Positions 40,212 to 49,171 of a stretch of DNA of 57,003 nucleotides are shown here, piece by piece (position 1 is the first letter of the stretch; each line of letters starts with the position of its first letter). Source of the DNA: JAVBRU01 sp031547595 (lineage in GTDB: Bacteria > Bacillota > Clostridia > Christensenellales > Aristaeellaceae); the NCBI GenBank assembly GCA_031547595.1, contig JAVBRU010000049.1, forward strand, positions 1 to 57,003, in the 5' to 3' direction. The translations under genes were made by a program, and so were the position numbers. Under the pieces are notes generated by a model that saw only the letters and a list, made by a program, of their open reading frames with translations, did no database searches and was not told the origin of the DNA.

Positions 40212-43200
40212 TTATTCAATATCGTCGTCCAGGTTGATGTCATCCAGGACATCATCTACTTCAAAGTCGGCAAAGTCGTCGTCCAGCCCCAGATCGTCGT
40301 CCAGGCCAAGGGCTTCTTCGTCGGCACCTTGCAGGTCTTCCTCCAAGGCTTCGGCCAGAGCCTCGCGGCCGGGCGGCAGCGCATCGTTGATGTCGTCGTC
40401 CTCGTCGTCGAGCTCGCGGATTTGAATCTCGCGTTTGTCTTCGCCCAGCACGCGCACATCCAGCGCCAGGGACTGCAATTCTTTGATCAGCACCTTAAAG
40501 CTCTCCGGCACACCGGGGGCAGGGATGTTGTTGCCCTTGACGATGGACTCGTACGTCTTGACGCGGCCTACGATATCGTCCGATTTGACGGTGAGGATTT
40601 CTTGCAGGGTGTTGGCAGCGCCGTAGGCTTCCAGCGCCCACACTTCCATTTCGCCAAAGCGCTGGCCGCCAAACTGGGCCTTGCCACCCAGAGGCTGCTG
40701 CGTGACGAGGGAGTAGGGGCCGGTAGAGCGGGCGTGCATCTTATCGTCCACCAAGTGGTGCAGCTTGAGGAAGTACATATAGCCCACCGTGACGGGGTTT
40801 TCAAACGCCTCGCCGGTTCGGCCGTCATATAGCGTGGTCTTGCCATCGCTGCGAAGCCCGGCCTGCTTGAGGCAGTTTTCGATGTCGATCTCGCTGGCAC
40901 CATCAAACACCGGCGTAGCCACATGCCAGCCCAGCGTTTTGGCCGCGATGCCAAGGTGAACTTCCAGCACCTGGCCGATGTTCATACGGCTGGGCACGCC
41001 CAGGGGGTTGAGCACGATTTCAAGCGGCGTGCCATCGGGCAGGAAAGGCATGTCTTCTTCGCGCATGATGCGGGACACAACGCCCTTGTTGCCGTGGCGG
41101 CCGGACATCTTATCGCCCACGCTGATTTTACGTTTTTGCGCGATGTATACGCGCACCATTTCGTTGACGCCCGGGGAAAGCTCGTCTTTGTTCTCGCGGG
41201 TAAAAGTCTTCACATCCACCCCGATACCGCCCTCGCCGTGGGGCACCTTCAAGGAGGTGTCGCGCACTTCGCGGGCCTTTTCGCCAAAGATGGCGCGCAG
41301 CAGGCGCTCTTCCGCGGTCAGCTCTGTCTCACCCTTGGGGGTGACCTTGCCCACCAGGATATCGCCGGAGCGCACTTCTGCACCGATGCGTACCACGCCA
41401 AACTCGTCCAGATCCTTCTGCGCGTCCTCGCCCACATTGGGGATGTCGCGGGTGATTTCTTCCGGCCCGAGCTTTGTTTCGCGGGCGTCAGACTCATACT
41501 CTTCTATATGGATCGAGGTGTATTTGTCTTCTTTGACGAGCTTTTCGCTGATCAGCACAGCGTCTTCATAGTTGTAGCCTTCCCAGGTCATAAACCCGAT
41601 CAGCACGTTGCGGCCAAGGCCGATCTCGCCCTTTTCGGTGGAGGGGCCGTCGGCAATCAGATCGCCCACTTCGATGATCTGGCCTTTGCTGACGCGGGGA
41701 CGCTGGTTGATGCATGTGCCCTGGTTGGAGCGGGCAAACTTGATCAGCTTGTAGCTGTGGCGGTTGCCCAGGCTGTCCTTGATGATCACTTCGTCTGCCG
41801 CCACGGATTCCACAACGCCCGCGTGCTTGGAAAGCGTCACAACGCCGGAGTCATGCGCGGCCTTGTACTCCATGCCGGTGCCCACGATGGGCGCTTCTGG
41901 CACGAGCAGCGGCACGGCCTGACGTTGCATGTTGGAACCCATCAGCGCGCGGTTGGCGTCGTCGTTCTCCAGGAAGGGGATCATAGCAGTGGCAACAGAT
42001 ACCACCTGCTTGGGGCTGACGTCGATATAGTCCACCTGATTGGCGGGCACTTCGATGATTTCGTCGCGCCAGCGTACGGTGACGTATTTGTTGATAAACT
42101 TGTTGTCATCGTCCAAAGGCTCTTTCGCCTGGCCGACCATATAGTTGTCTTCTTCGTCCGCTGTCATGTACACAATGGTGTCCGTGACCTGTCCCTTTTC
42201 CTTATCCACATCGCGGAAGGGCGCTTCGATGAAGCCGTACTCGTTAATGCGGGCATAGGTGGCCAGAGAGCCGATCAAACCGATGTTGGGGCCTTCAGGC
42301 GTCTCAATGGGGCAGATGCGGGAATAGTGAGAATAGTGCACGTCGCGCACTTCCATGCCCGCGCGGTCGCGGTTGAGGCCGCCGGGGCCAAGGGCGGACA
42401 GACGGCGCTTGTGTGTCAGTTCCGCCAGGGGGTTCGGCTGGTCCATAAACTGGGACAGCTGGGAAGAGCCAAAGAACTCCTTGATGGCGGCGGACACGGG
42501 GCGGATGTTGATCAGCTCGCCCGGCTTTACATCGTTAGCGTCCTGGATGGCCATGCGCTCGCGCACCACGCGCTCCAGACGGGACAGGCCGATGCGCACC
42601 TGGTTTTGCAATAGCTCGCCCACGCTACGCAGGCGGCGGTTGCCGAGGTGATCGATATCATCCGTCACGCCAATGCCATAGGGCATGCCCAAAAGATAGC
42701 TGACAGACGCCACGATATCATCAATAATAATGTGCTTGGGCACCAGGCGGGAGGCGTTCTCACGCACCACGCGCTTGAGGTCGTCCTCCGGTGTGTTTTG
42801 GATGAGCTCAAGCAGAGTGGGCAGATGCACCATTTCCAAAATGCCAACTTCTTTGGGATCAAAGGGCAGATAGCCCGCAGCATCGGCAAAGTTGTTGCCC
42901 AGCACGCGCAGCACTTGCTCTTCGCAGCGCACATGCACCACGTTGACACCGGCGTTTTGGATGTCCACAGCCACTTCGCGGGCAATGGTATCGCCAGCTT
43001 TGACCAGCACTTCGCCGGTGACGGGGCTGGTGATGTCTTCTGCCGCAATCTGGCCAGCAATACGCGAGGCTACGCCCAGCTTTTTGTTGAACTTATAGCG
43101 GCCCACGCGCATCAAATCATAGCGCTTGGGATCAAAGAACAGGCTGCGCAGCAGCTGGCGTGCGCCCTCTTCGGTGGGCGGCTCACCGGGTTTCTGGCGT

Positions 43201-43916
43201 TTATAAATTTCAACCAGGCCCTGGCCTTCGGATTTTGCGTTGTCCGAGCGGGTGAGGGTGGTCATCAGGCGTTCTTCTTCGCCCAGAAGATCGATAATCT
43301 GCTGATCGGTGCCATAGCCCAGTGCACGAAGCAGCACCGTGATGGGCAGCTTGCGGGCACGGTCAATACGCACCCACAGCACATCGTTGCTATCGGTTTC
43401 GTATTCCAGCCACGCGCCGCGGTTGGGGATGATCTGCGCGGAGTACAGGCGTTTGCCGGCCTTGTCGATCTGGCAACCATAATACGAGCCGGGCGAGCGC
43501 ACCAGCTGGCTGACGATGACGCGTTCTGCGCCGTTTATAATAAACGTGCCATGTTCGGTCATCAAAGGAAAATCGCCCATGAACACATCGGATTCTTTAA
43601 TTTCACCGGTTTCGCGGTTTTTGAGGCGTACGAACACCTTGAGCGGCGCGGCGAACGTTAAATCGCGTTCCTTGCAGCGCTCTACGGAGTTCTTAGGCGT
43701 GCTGTCCAGCGAGTAATCGACAAATTCCAGTACCAGATTTTCGCTGTAATCGGTAATGGGAGATACATCCGCCAATACTTCCTTGAGGTCTTCCGTCAAG
43801 AACCGCCGATAGGAGTTCTTTTGAACCTCAATCAGATTGGGCATGTCCAGTACTTCGTCAATGCGCGAGAAACTCATGCGTGTGCGGAGCTTCCCCATTT
43901 GGACCTCGTGCACCAT
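40212..43916 (-). CDS. rpoB: RNA polymerase beta subunit, with acidic C-terminal tail
   Basis: 1234 residues from MVHEVQMGKLRTRMSFSRID, a normal Bacillota RpoB start. ATG 43916 is chosen for AGGGGTGA upstream and homology; the open frame extends 26 codons further. The rifampicin-pocket segments are recognisable (FFGSSQLSQFMDQPNPLAEL, THKRRLSALGPGGL, CPIETPEGPNIGLIGSLA). The canonical end is DVRVLGEDKREIQIRE; after that comes an extra tail of 66 residues with 31 Asp/Glu and one Arg. Upstream on the same strand there is no rplL; a divergent histidine kinase gene takes that place. It has its own strong promoter at 44054-44082. Confidence 0.98.
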   Translation of the reverse strand: MVHEVQMGKLRTRMSFSRIDEVLDMPNLIEVQKNSYRRFLTEDLKEVLADVSPITDYSENLVLEFVDYSLDSTPKNSVERCKERDLTFAAPLKVFVRLKNRETGEIKESDVFMGDFPLMTEHGTFIINGAERVIVSQLVRSPGSYYGCQIDKAGKRLYSAQIIPNRGAWLEYETDSNDVLWVRIDRARKLPITVLLRALGYGTDQQIIDLLGEEERLMTTLTRSDNAKSEGQGLVEIYKRQKPGEPPTEEGARQLLRSLFFDPKRYDLMRVGRYKFNKKLGVASRIAGQIAAEDITSPVTGEVLVKAGDTIAREVAVDIQNAGVNVVHVRCEEQVLRVLGNNFADAAGYLPFDPKEVGILEMVHLPTLLELIQNTPEDDLKRVVRENASRLVPKHIIIDDIVASVSYLLGMPYGIGVTDDIDHLGNRRLRSVGELLQNQVRIGLSRLERVVRERMAIQDANDVKPGELINIRPVSAAIKEFFGSSQLSQFMDQPNPLAELTHKRRLSALGPGGLNRDRAGMEVRDVHYSHYSRICPIETPEGPNIGLIGSLATYARINEYGFIEAPFRDVDKEKGQVTDTIVYMTADEEDNYMVGQAKEPLDDDNKFINKYVTVRWRDEIIEVPANQVDYIDVSPKQVVSVATAMIPFLENDDANRALMGSNMQRQAVPLLVPEAPIVGTGMEYKAAHDSGVVTLSKHAGVVESVAADEVIIKDSLGNRHSYKLIKFARSNQGTCINQRPRVSKGQIIEVGDLIADGPSTEKGEIGLGRNVLIGFMTWEGYNYEDAVLISEKLVKEDKYTSIHIEEYESDARETKLGPEEITRDIPNVGEDAQKDLDEFGVVRIGAEVRSGDILVGKVTPKGETELTAEERLLRAIFGEKAREVRDTSLKVPHGEGGIGVDVKTFTRENKDELSPGVNEMVRVYIAQKRKISVGDKMSGRHGNKGVVSRIMREEDMPFLPDGTPLEIVLNPLGVPSRMNIGQVLEVHLGIAAKTLGWHVATPVFDGASEIDIENCLKQAGLRSDGKTTLYDGRTGEAFENPVTVGYMYFLKLHHLVDDKMHARSTGPYSLVTQQPLGGKAQFGGQRFGEMEVWALEAYGAANTLQEILTVKSDDIVGRVKTYESIVKGNNIPAPGVPESFKVLIKELQSLALDVRVLGEDKREIQIRELDDEDDDINDALPPGREALAEALEEDLQGADEEALGLDDDLGLDDDFADFEVDDVLDDINLDDDIE

Positions 43917-44053
43917 AAAAGCTATCACCCCTTTATTCTGCCCAGTGCCGATTGCATGCGAATTGTATCCCGCAGCGCCCTCCCGGAAAAACATACCATC
44001 CGTTCATGACATAGGGATACCATGCGCATCATACGATACTGATGCAATTTTAG

Positions 44054-44082
44054 ACTATATCACAATGTTTTGCAATCGTCAA
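44054..44082 (-). promoter_or_regulatory. rpoBC promoter and leader
   Basis: On the minus strand TTGACG (44082-44077) and TATAGT (44059-44054) are separated by 17 bases. Transcription would begin near 44047, leaving a leader of about 130 nt before rpoB. No known leader motif was identified in it. Confidence 0.82.
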
Positions 44083-44146
44083 GTGATTTTCTCAACTTTA
44101 TAGGTTTATTCTCAAATAATTTTGCTTTTGAGGGGAAAGCACGTTG

Positions 44147-44175
44147 TTGACATGCCCCAAATCTGTACGTATAAT
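44147..44175 (+). promoter_or_regulatory. Promoter of the histidine kinase gene
   Basis: A consensus TTGACA (44147-44152), 17-base spacer and TATAAT (44170-44175). The leader to the ATG at 44220 is about 38 nt. It is divergent from the rpoBC promoter, whose -35 lies 64 bases away. Confidence 0.9.
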
Positions 44176-44219
44176 GAAGTCAATCCGGGATAGACGGCAA
44201 ATCAGGATGGTATACGCAT

Positions 44220-45977
44220 ATGAAATATTTGATTCAAAGGCTGACGAACATCCGTATAAAAACGCTGATTATCACAATGATAGGGATTATATTTACCGTG
44301 ATGCTCAGCGTCAATCTGCTGCTTCACCACGCCTCGCTGCAGGAATTGCAAACGCAGGCGCAGATTTACTTTTCCGGCATCTGTGCGCAATTGGAGCAAA
44401 AGGTATACTCTGATTGCTCCAACATGACCAATGCCGTGGACAACATCACCGGCGATGCGGGGCTGCAGGAGTACCTGATGGGCTCCTACGATTATTACCT
44501 GCACAAGGCATTTACAAAAAACCTGAACAGCATGGCGCAGATGAATCATGCCATTGTGATGGCCAAGATATACAGCGGCAACTCCACCCTGTCCATGATT
44601 GAGGATTCTGTGGCCGCGTTTTCTTTTATGCAGCTGAATATTCCGCTGACAGACGACGCTTTTACCAAGCCCTATTACACGCCAATCTTCACTGATTTTG
44701 AAGAAAAATATACCTACTGCGCCTACATCAGCCCGATTCTATCCACGCTGTCCGATAACTTCCGTCAAAGAATCGGCACAATGGTTGTGGTGCTGGATAT
44801 GGAAGAAATACTGGACATGGGCGATCCTGACCCCATTTTTGCAAGCGCATCCTGCCTTGTTTTTGATGCGGGGCTGGATGTCGTCTATAATCCAAACCAC
44901 CTGGAGAACCCTTGGGATATACTGAGCGTGCTCAGCCCTGACAGCGATGCGCTGCAGCAAATCCAATACAACAACCAACAGTATTACGCCATCATGGCGC
45001 GTATCGGCCAGCCGGAATGGCAGTTGCTGATCACTGTGCCGGTTGATATTCTCAACAACCAGGGGCAGCATATTACGTTGATAACCGCCACGCTGTCGGT
45101 TCTGTGCCTGCTGGTGGTGGTTGGACTGGCGGGGCTGATGCTGCTCAACCTCTACCATCCCATCCGCGATATGGTGCAGGATATGGCGCATATCCGGCGA
45201 AACGGCCACGCCATACGGGTCAAGCCCCCGGGCAATAACGAGCTGGGCATTCTGGCCGATGGCATCAACAGCCTGCTGGACGATCTGCAGCAATCAGCCG
45301 CGCTGCAACTGGAGGCACAAAACGACCTGTATCAGCTGCAGTTGAGCGAGCAGCGAAGCCAGTTTCTCGCCCTTCAAAGCCAGATCAATCCCCACTTTTT
45401 GTTCAACACGCTCGATTGCATCCAGGGCATTGCGCTGGAACATAAAGCGCTGGATATTATGGCCATTACCTCGGCGCTGGCCTATATCTACCGCTATGCC
45501 TGCGCACCGGAAATGATGGTTCCGCTCGCGCGCGAATTGGACTGTGCGCAGCGGTATCTGGAGATCATGCGCAACCGCTTTGGTCACCAGACAAAGCTTT
45601 TGATAGACGTGCCGGAGCCTATGAAAGAGCATATGATCCCACGCATGACCCTGCAGCCGCTGATCGAAAATGCGTTCATGCACGGGCTGGAGCGTGTGCG
45701 TGGCAACGGCGATCTGCGCATCCGCGCATACAGTGAGGGCGACGCCTTCTTCCTGGCCGTAGAAAACAGCGGCGGCAAGCTGACGCAAGCAGACGCGGAC
45801 GAAATCAACGCGCGGCTTTCGGAAGCTGCGCTATCCCCCGATGAAGTGCGCATTAACAACGGGCTGGCGCTCACCAACATCACAAGGCGCCTGTACCTGA
45901 TGGGCAAGCATGTGGATTGCGTTACCGTTTCTGTGCCAAGGCCGGAGTATGTGCAGGTTCTGCTGCGCATTCAATGA
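44220..45977 (+). CDS. YesM-type sensor histidine kinase
   Basis: 585 residues. An N-terminal membrane segment (TLIITMIGIIFTVMLSVNLL), an extracytoplasmic sensor of about 240 residues, a second membrane segment (ITLITATLSVLCLLVVVGLA), a HAMP region, then a His_kinase (PF06580-type) domain. The phosphoacceptor is in SQINPHFLFNTLDCIQ, near His391, and the ATP-binding part has LQPLIENAFMHGLERV and the late NNGLALTNITRRL. Such kinases pair with YesN-type response regulators and sense extracellular sugars or their binding proteins. Its likely partner is the regulator at 49172-50476, separated by two genes. AGGA lies upstream of the ATG. Confidence 0.93.
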   Translation: MKYLIQRLTNIRIKTLIITMIGIIFTVMLSVNLLLHHASLQELQTQAQIYFSGICAQLEQKVYSDCSNMTNAVDNITGDAGLQEYLMGSYDYYLHKAFTKNLNSMAQMNHAIVMAKIYSGNSTLSMIEDSVAAFSFMQLNIPLTDDAFTKPYYTPIFTDFEEKYTYCAYISPILSTLSDNFRQRIGTMVVVLDMEEILDMGDPDPIFASASCLVFDAGLDVVYNPNHLENPWDILSVLSPDSDALQQIQYNNQQYYAIMARIGQPEWQLLITVPVDILNNQGQHITLITATLSVLCLLVVVGLAGLMLLNLYHPIRDMVQDMAHIRRNGHAIRVKPPGNNELGILADGINSLLDDLQQSAALQLEAQNDLYQLQLSEQRSQFLALQSQINPHFLFNTLDCIQGIALEHKALDIMAITSALAYIYRYACAPEMMVPLARELDCAQRYLEIMRNRFGHQTKLLIDVPEPMKEHMIPRMTLQPLIENAFMHGLERVRGNGDLRIRAYSEGDAFFLAVENSGGKLTQADADEINARLSEAALSPDEVRINNGLALTNITRRLYLMGKHVDCVTVSVPRPEYVQVLLRIQ

Positions 45978-46031
45978 CGAAAAAAGCACAACCCTTTCGA
46001 AGCCTGGCCATAGCCGCATGTGTTTTTAGGG

Positions 46032-46040
46032 TGATATAAT
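46032..46040 (+). promoter_or_regulatory. Extended -10 promoter before the GH172 gene
   Basis: TGATATAAT is a perfect extended -10 (TGnTATAAT), 37 bases before the TTG start. No convincing -35 was found. It lies 55 bases past the kinase stop, so GH172 may be transcribed alone as well as by read-through. Confidence 0.55.
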
Positions 46041-46076
46041 ATCCTATCTGTCAATCAGTGCGGAGGAGGAATTGCT

Positions 46077-47183
46077 TTGAATTCGTTTACCAGATTGGAT
46101 GATTTGTGGCTCCCGACAAACACCCGCAGCCGCGCCATTACACCGGAAAACCCCACGGGCGAACCGGGCGGCGGCGGCAGAAGCATCCCCGACCCGGACG
46201 GCTGCGCAGGGCTGCTGGGCGTGGGCTGGAAAGCACGCCCCTGCATTGGCATAGCGCCGGGCGAAACGGCAACCCTCTGCGATATCGAAGGCCCGGGCTG
46301 TTTGACGCATCTGTGGATGACCTTTGCGCAGCCGGAAGCCCCAGGCACCCTTCCCTGGCTTCGCGGCGTGAACCGCTGGCGGGATTTGATCCTGCGCTTT
46401 TATTGGGAGGATACCGATGTCCCCGCCGTGGAATGCCCAGCGGGTGATTTTTTTGCCTGCGGCTGGGGGCGCTATGTGCCCGTCGTATCCGAAACAGTGT
46501 GCGTCAACCCCGGCAAAGCGTTCAATTGCTATTGGCGCATGCCCTTCCTGCGCCGTTGCCGCATTACTTTGGAAAACCGCTGGAAGATGCCTGCCACACT
46601 CTTTTATCAATTTGATTATACACTTCGGGAGCTGCCGGCAGAGGTTTTATACTTCCACGCGCAGTTTCGCCGCAGCAATCCCACGGCATACAAAAAGCCC
46701 CACCTGATCGTCGAAACCCAGGGGCGCGGGCAATACGCCGGCACCTACATGTGCTGGGGCTCCAACAACGTGGGCTGGTGGGGCGAGGGTGAGGTGAAGT
46801 TTTATATCGATGCGGACAAGGATTTTCCCACTATCTGCACCACCGGCACGGAGGATTATTTTTGTGGCGCGTACAACTTCGAAAATACCGCCAAGGCACG
46901 CTATGAAACCTATTGCACGCCCTACGCGGGGCTGCCCCAGGTGATACAGCCGGACGGCTTATATCAATCCCAGACGCGCTTTGGCATGTACCGCTGGCAT
47001 ATTGCAGACCCCATTTGTTTCAAGGAACGCTTGAAGGTGGATGTGCAAGCGCTGGGCTGGGGCGGGGACGGACGGTTCAAGCCTTTGCAGGATGATCTGG
47101 CCACGACAGCGTTCTGGTATCAGACGCTGCCCTCCCCTACTTTCCCGCCCCTGCCGCCGCCCGCAGAAATGGAAGTGGTTTAG
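46077..47183 (+). CDS. GH172 / DUF2961 family protein
   Basis: 368 residues. DUF2961 proteins form GH172, whose characterised members act on alpha-D-fructofuranoside or D-arabinofuranoside linkages. Family features are the opening LDDLWLPTNTRSRAITPENP with TGEPGGGG, the DIEGPGCLTHLWMT strand, CPAGDFFACGWG, and the late TICTTGTEDYFCGAYNF with the conserved Glu. No signal peptide, so it acts on imported oligosaccharides. The start is a TTG at 46077, fixed by a strong GGAGGAGG at 46062-46069 seven bases before it; no ATG suits. It ends overlapping the opposing 653-aa gene by four bases. Confidence 0.88.
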   Translation: MNSFTRLDDLWLPTNTRSRAITPENPTGEPGGGGRSIPDPDGCAGLLGVGWKARPCIGIAPGETATLCDIEGPGCLTHLWMTFAQPEAPGTLPWLRGVNRWRDLILRFYWEDTDVPAVECPAGDFFACGWGRYVPVVSETVCVNPGKAFNCYWRMPFLRRCRITLENRWKMPATLFYQFDYTLRELPAEVLYFHAQFRRSNPTAYKKPHLIVETQGRGQYAGTYMCWGSNNVGWWGEGEVKFYIDADKDFPTICTTGTEDYFCGAYNFENTAKARYETYCTPYAGLPQVIQPDGLYQSQTRFGMYRWHIADPICFKERLKVDVQALGWGGDGRFKPLQDDLATTAFWYQTLPSPTFPPLPPPAEMEVV

Positions 47184-49141
47184 AATAACTCCGGATAATG
47201 ATCAAGGATTCGCTGATACGCCTCGCATGCCGCGCCTGCGCCCCAATCAAAGATCGCAAACTCGCCCATTGCGGTTTCAGGGAAGCCGTCATGCCCGTAG
47301 TTCTCCATCATGAAGCCGTAATCGGGCGCGCCAAAGAAAGGATATTTCTGTTCCCAGGCTTTACTGACCGCCGGGTTCTGCGGGCAGTACATCAGCACAA
47401 AGGAAGCATTCAGCGCAGCAAGCCCACGCTGCAGATATTCCCGGCAATGCAGCGCCTCGCCATAGCGCAGGATGATTTCTGCAAATAGGCTCTGCCTGGC
47501 GTCCAGCCATTCCCCATCGCAGTTCATCACCCCGAAGCCGCCAAACACCGGGGCGGCCAGATAGGGCGGGTTCCACACGGCCTGCGTCATCAACAGCTCA
47601 TCCAGCACCCGCCGTCCTGCGTTCAGGTAGCCCGGATGCCCTGACACCTGATACAGCGCATAGCAGGCCTCGGCTGTCCAGTACATCGAGAAATTGCATT
47701 GCTTGAACATGCCGTTTCGCTCAAACTTTTTGCCCAGGTGGTCGCCGCCATAGCGGCAGCAGGAATAGTAGGTCTCAAAATCCTCCCACCGGCCAATGGG
47801 CACAACATGCTGCAGCACGGCGTCTAGTGCGCGTTTGGCGGCGTCCAGATAACGCTCGTCCTGACGGATGGTATACAACGTGGCAAGAAACCACGCCGAC
47901 GCGCTGGTCTCGGGCGATTGTGCAAGCTGTGGCAAGGGCTGCCCCGCCTGGTCTACCCACGCAGGGAAGAACCCTTGCACATCCTGATATACTAAAAGAG
48001 ACGCAGCGTATTCTTCGCAGTATTCAAGCAGCCGCTCATCCTGTTCCAGCTCCAGATACCACTGGAGCATCTGACGGCAGGTCAGGCTCATATCCGTCAG
48101 GTGAAAAGGAGAATCCTCAATATTGGCTGTCACAGGGTTGCGGTTGGAGTTGCCAAAGTACCTATGCCCCCAGCCCAGCGACAGAAAGCGGCCCTCCTCC
48201 TGCGCCATGCGCGTGGCCACCACGCTGTAAAAGAGTCCGGGCGCATGCGCAATATGACGGGCACGCGGCATGGTCAGCGCCAGTTCTTTGGTCAGCAGCG
48301 CCTTCTCTCGCAGCGCCCAATCGCCTATACGCTGTGCATAGCGGTATAGCCCGGCGGCGCTTCGAAGCGATTGAAACCACGCCTGGTTCCACACAGACAG
48401 GCTTTCGCGCCAGGTGGCCGGCACCGCTGCGCCCGGGCTTTGCGTGTAATTGACAATGAAGGCCGGGGCACCCACGCGCCGCCCGTCCAGTTCAAACTCC
48501 TGCCACACATCCGGCCAGCCGCCGAGCGCCCAGGCATAGGCATGGGCACAATAGGCCGCGTAGGGAGGCTGGGGGGCCGACAAGTACAGCGGTTCGCCCT
48601 CCGCCCTCCAATAAAAATCCAGAATGGCGCGGAATGGATTTTCCACGTCTTCCGGGGCTTCACTATGGAAAAGAAAACAGGCGATGTGCGTCTCTGTGCC
48701 CCGCAGCACCTGCCCCGGCATCCGCCGGAACAGCACATGCCCGTCCACCGCCGCCTCGCCCATGCCAAGGGACAGGCGGCTCTCCGGCGCGTCAACATCC
48801 ATATACCATCGCTGCGGTGATGCAGCCATCACGCCAAGATCGGGCAGCAGCGCCGTCACCCAGCCCTGCCCCGCAAACACCGCCGCCGGGCAGCGGAACA
48901 CCTGCCGGTCGATCACATGGCCGTCCTCGGGCGTCAACTGCGGAGCCCAGCAAAAATCCGGACGACGATCGGTCACAAAGGACAGCTGCCAATCATCCAG
49001 CAGAAAATCCGCAGCATGGCGAAGCAAAATGGATACAGGGGTGAACCGCGCGTCTTGCGGCAATATATCCACCTCCACCGATATCCCTTCCACATCGGCG
49101 AAGGCAAGTTTCCCGGCAATGGCCTTGATCTGTAGCTCCAT
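47180..49141 (-). CDS. Unrecognised 653-aa protein, probable (alpha/alpha)6-barrel glycosidase
   Basis: No family recognised. The N-terminal 200 residues look like a beta-sandwich (VEGISVEVDILPQDARFTPV, SFVTDRRPDFCWAPQL). From about 260 the pattern is a toroid of paired helices with aromatic/acidic loops: GWGHRYFGNSNRNPVTANIE, SLTCRQMLQWYLELEQDERL, GFFPAWVDQAGQPLP, SAWFLATLYTIRQDERYLDA, FSMYWTAEACYALYQVSGHP, and a C-terminal GHDGFPETAMGEFAIFDWGA. This resembles six-hairpin glycosidases in general layout only. No signal peptide. AAAGGG precedes the ATG. It is convergent with GH172 and divergent from the response regulator, with only 30 bases between the start codons. Cytoplasmic glycoside cleavage is inferred from context. 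Confidence 0.6.
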   Translation of the reverse strand: MELQIKAIAGKLAFADVEGISVEVDILPQDARFTPVSILLRHAADFLLDDWQLSFVTDRRPDFCWAPQLTPEDGHVIDRQVFRCPAAVFAGQGWVTALLPDLGVMAASPQRWYMDVDAPESRLSLGMGEAAVDGHVLFRRMPGQVLRGTETHIACFLFHSEAPEDVENPFRAILDFYWRAEGEPLYLSAPQPPYAAYCAHAYAWALGGWPDVWQEFELDGRRVGAPAFIVNYTQSPGAAVPATWRESLSVWNQAWFQSLRSAAGLYRYAQRIGDWALREKALLTKELALTMPRARHIAHAPGLFYSVVATRMAQEEGRFLSLGWGHRYFGNSNRNPVTANIEDSPFHLTDMSLTCRQMLQWYLELEQDERLLEYCEEYAASLLVYQDVQGFFPAWVDQAGQPLPQLAQSPETSASAWFLATLYTIRQDERYLDAAKRALDAVLQHVVPIGRWEDFETYYSCCRYGGDHLGKKFERNGMFKQCNFSMYWTAEACYALYQVSGHPGYLNAGRRVLDELLMTQAVWNPPYLAAPVFGGFGVMNCDGEWLDARQSLFAEIILRYGEALHCREYLQRGLAALNASFVLMYCPQNPAVSKAWEQKYPFFGAPDYGFMMENYGHDGFPETAMGEFAIFDWGAGAACEAYQRILDHYPELF

Positions 49142-49171
49142 ACAAATACCCTTTCATCAAATGGCAAAGGA

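Noticed and set aside
36505..40425. Very long open frame (1306 codons) on the plus strand opposite rpoC
   Set aside because: It is the complement of a confident rpoC; codon bias keeps the antisense frame open. The product is His/Ala/Gln-rich, has no ribosome binding site and no homologous pattern.
40923..42614. 563-codon open frame opposite rpoB
   Set aside because: Same cause as opposite rpoC; no start signals and shadow-like composition.
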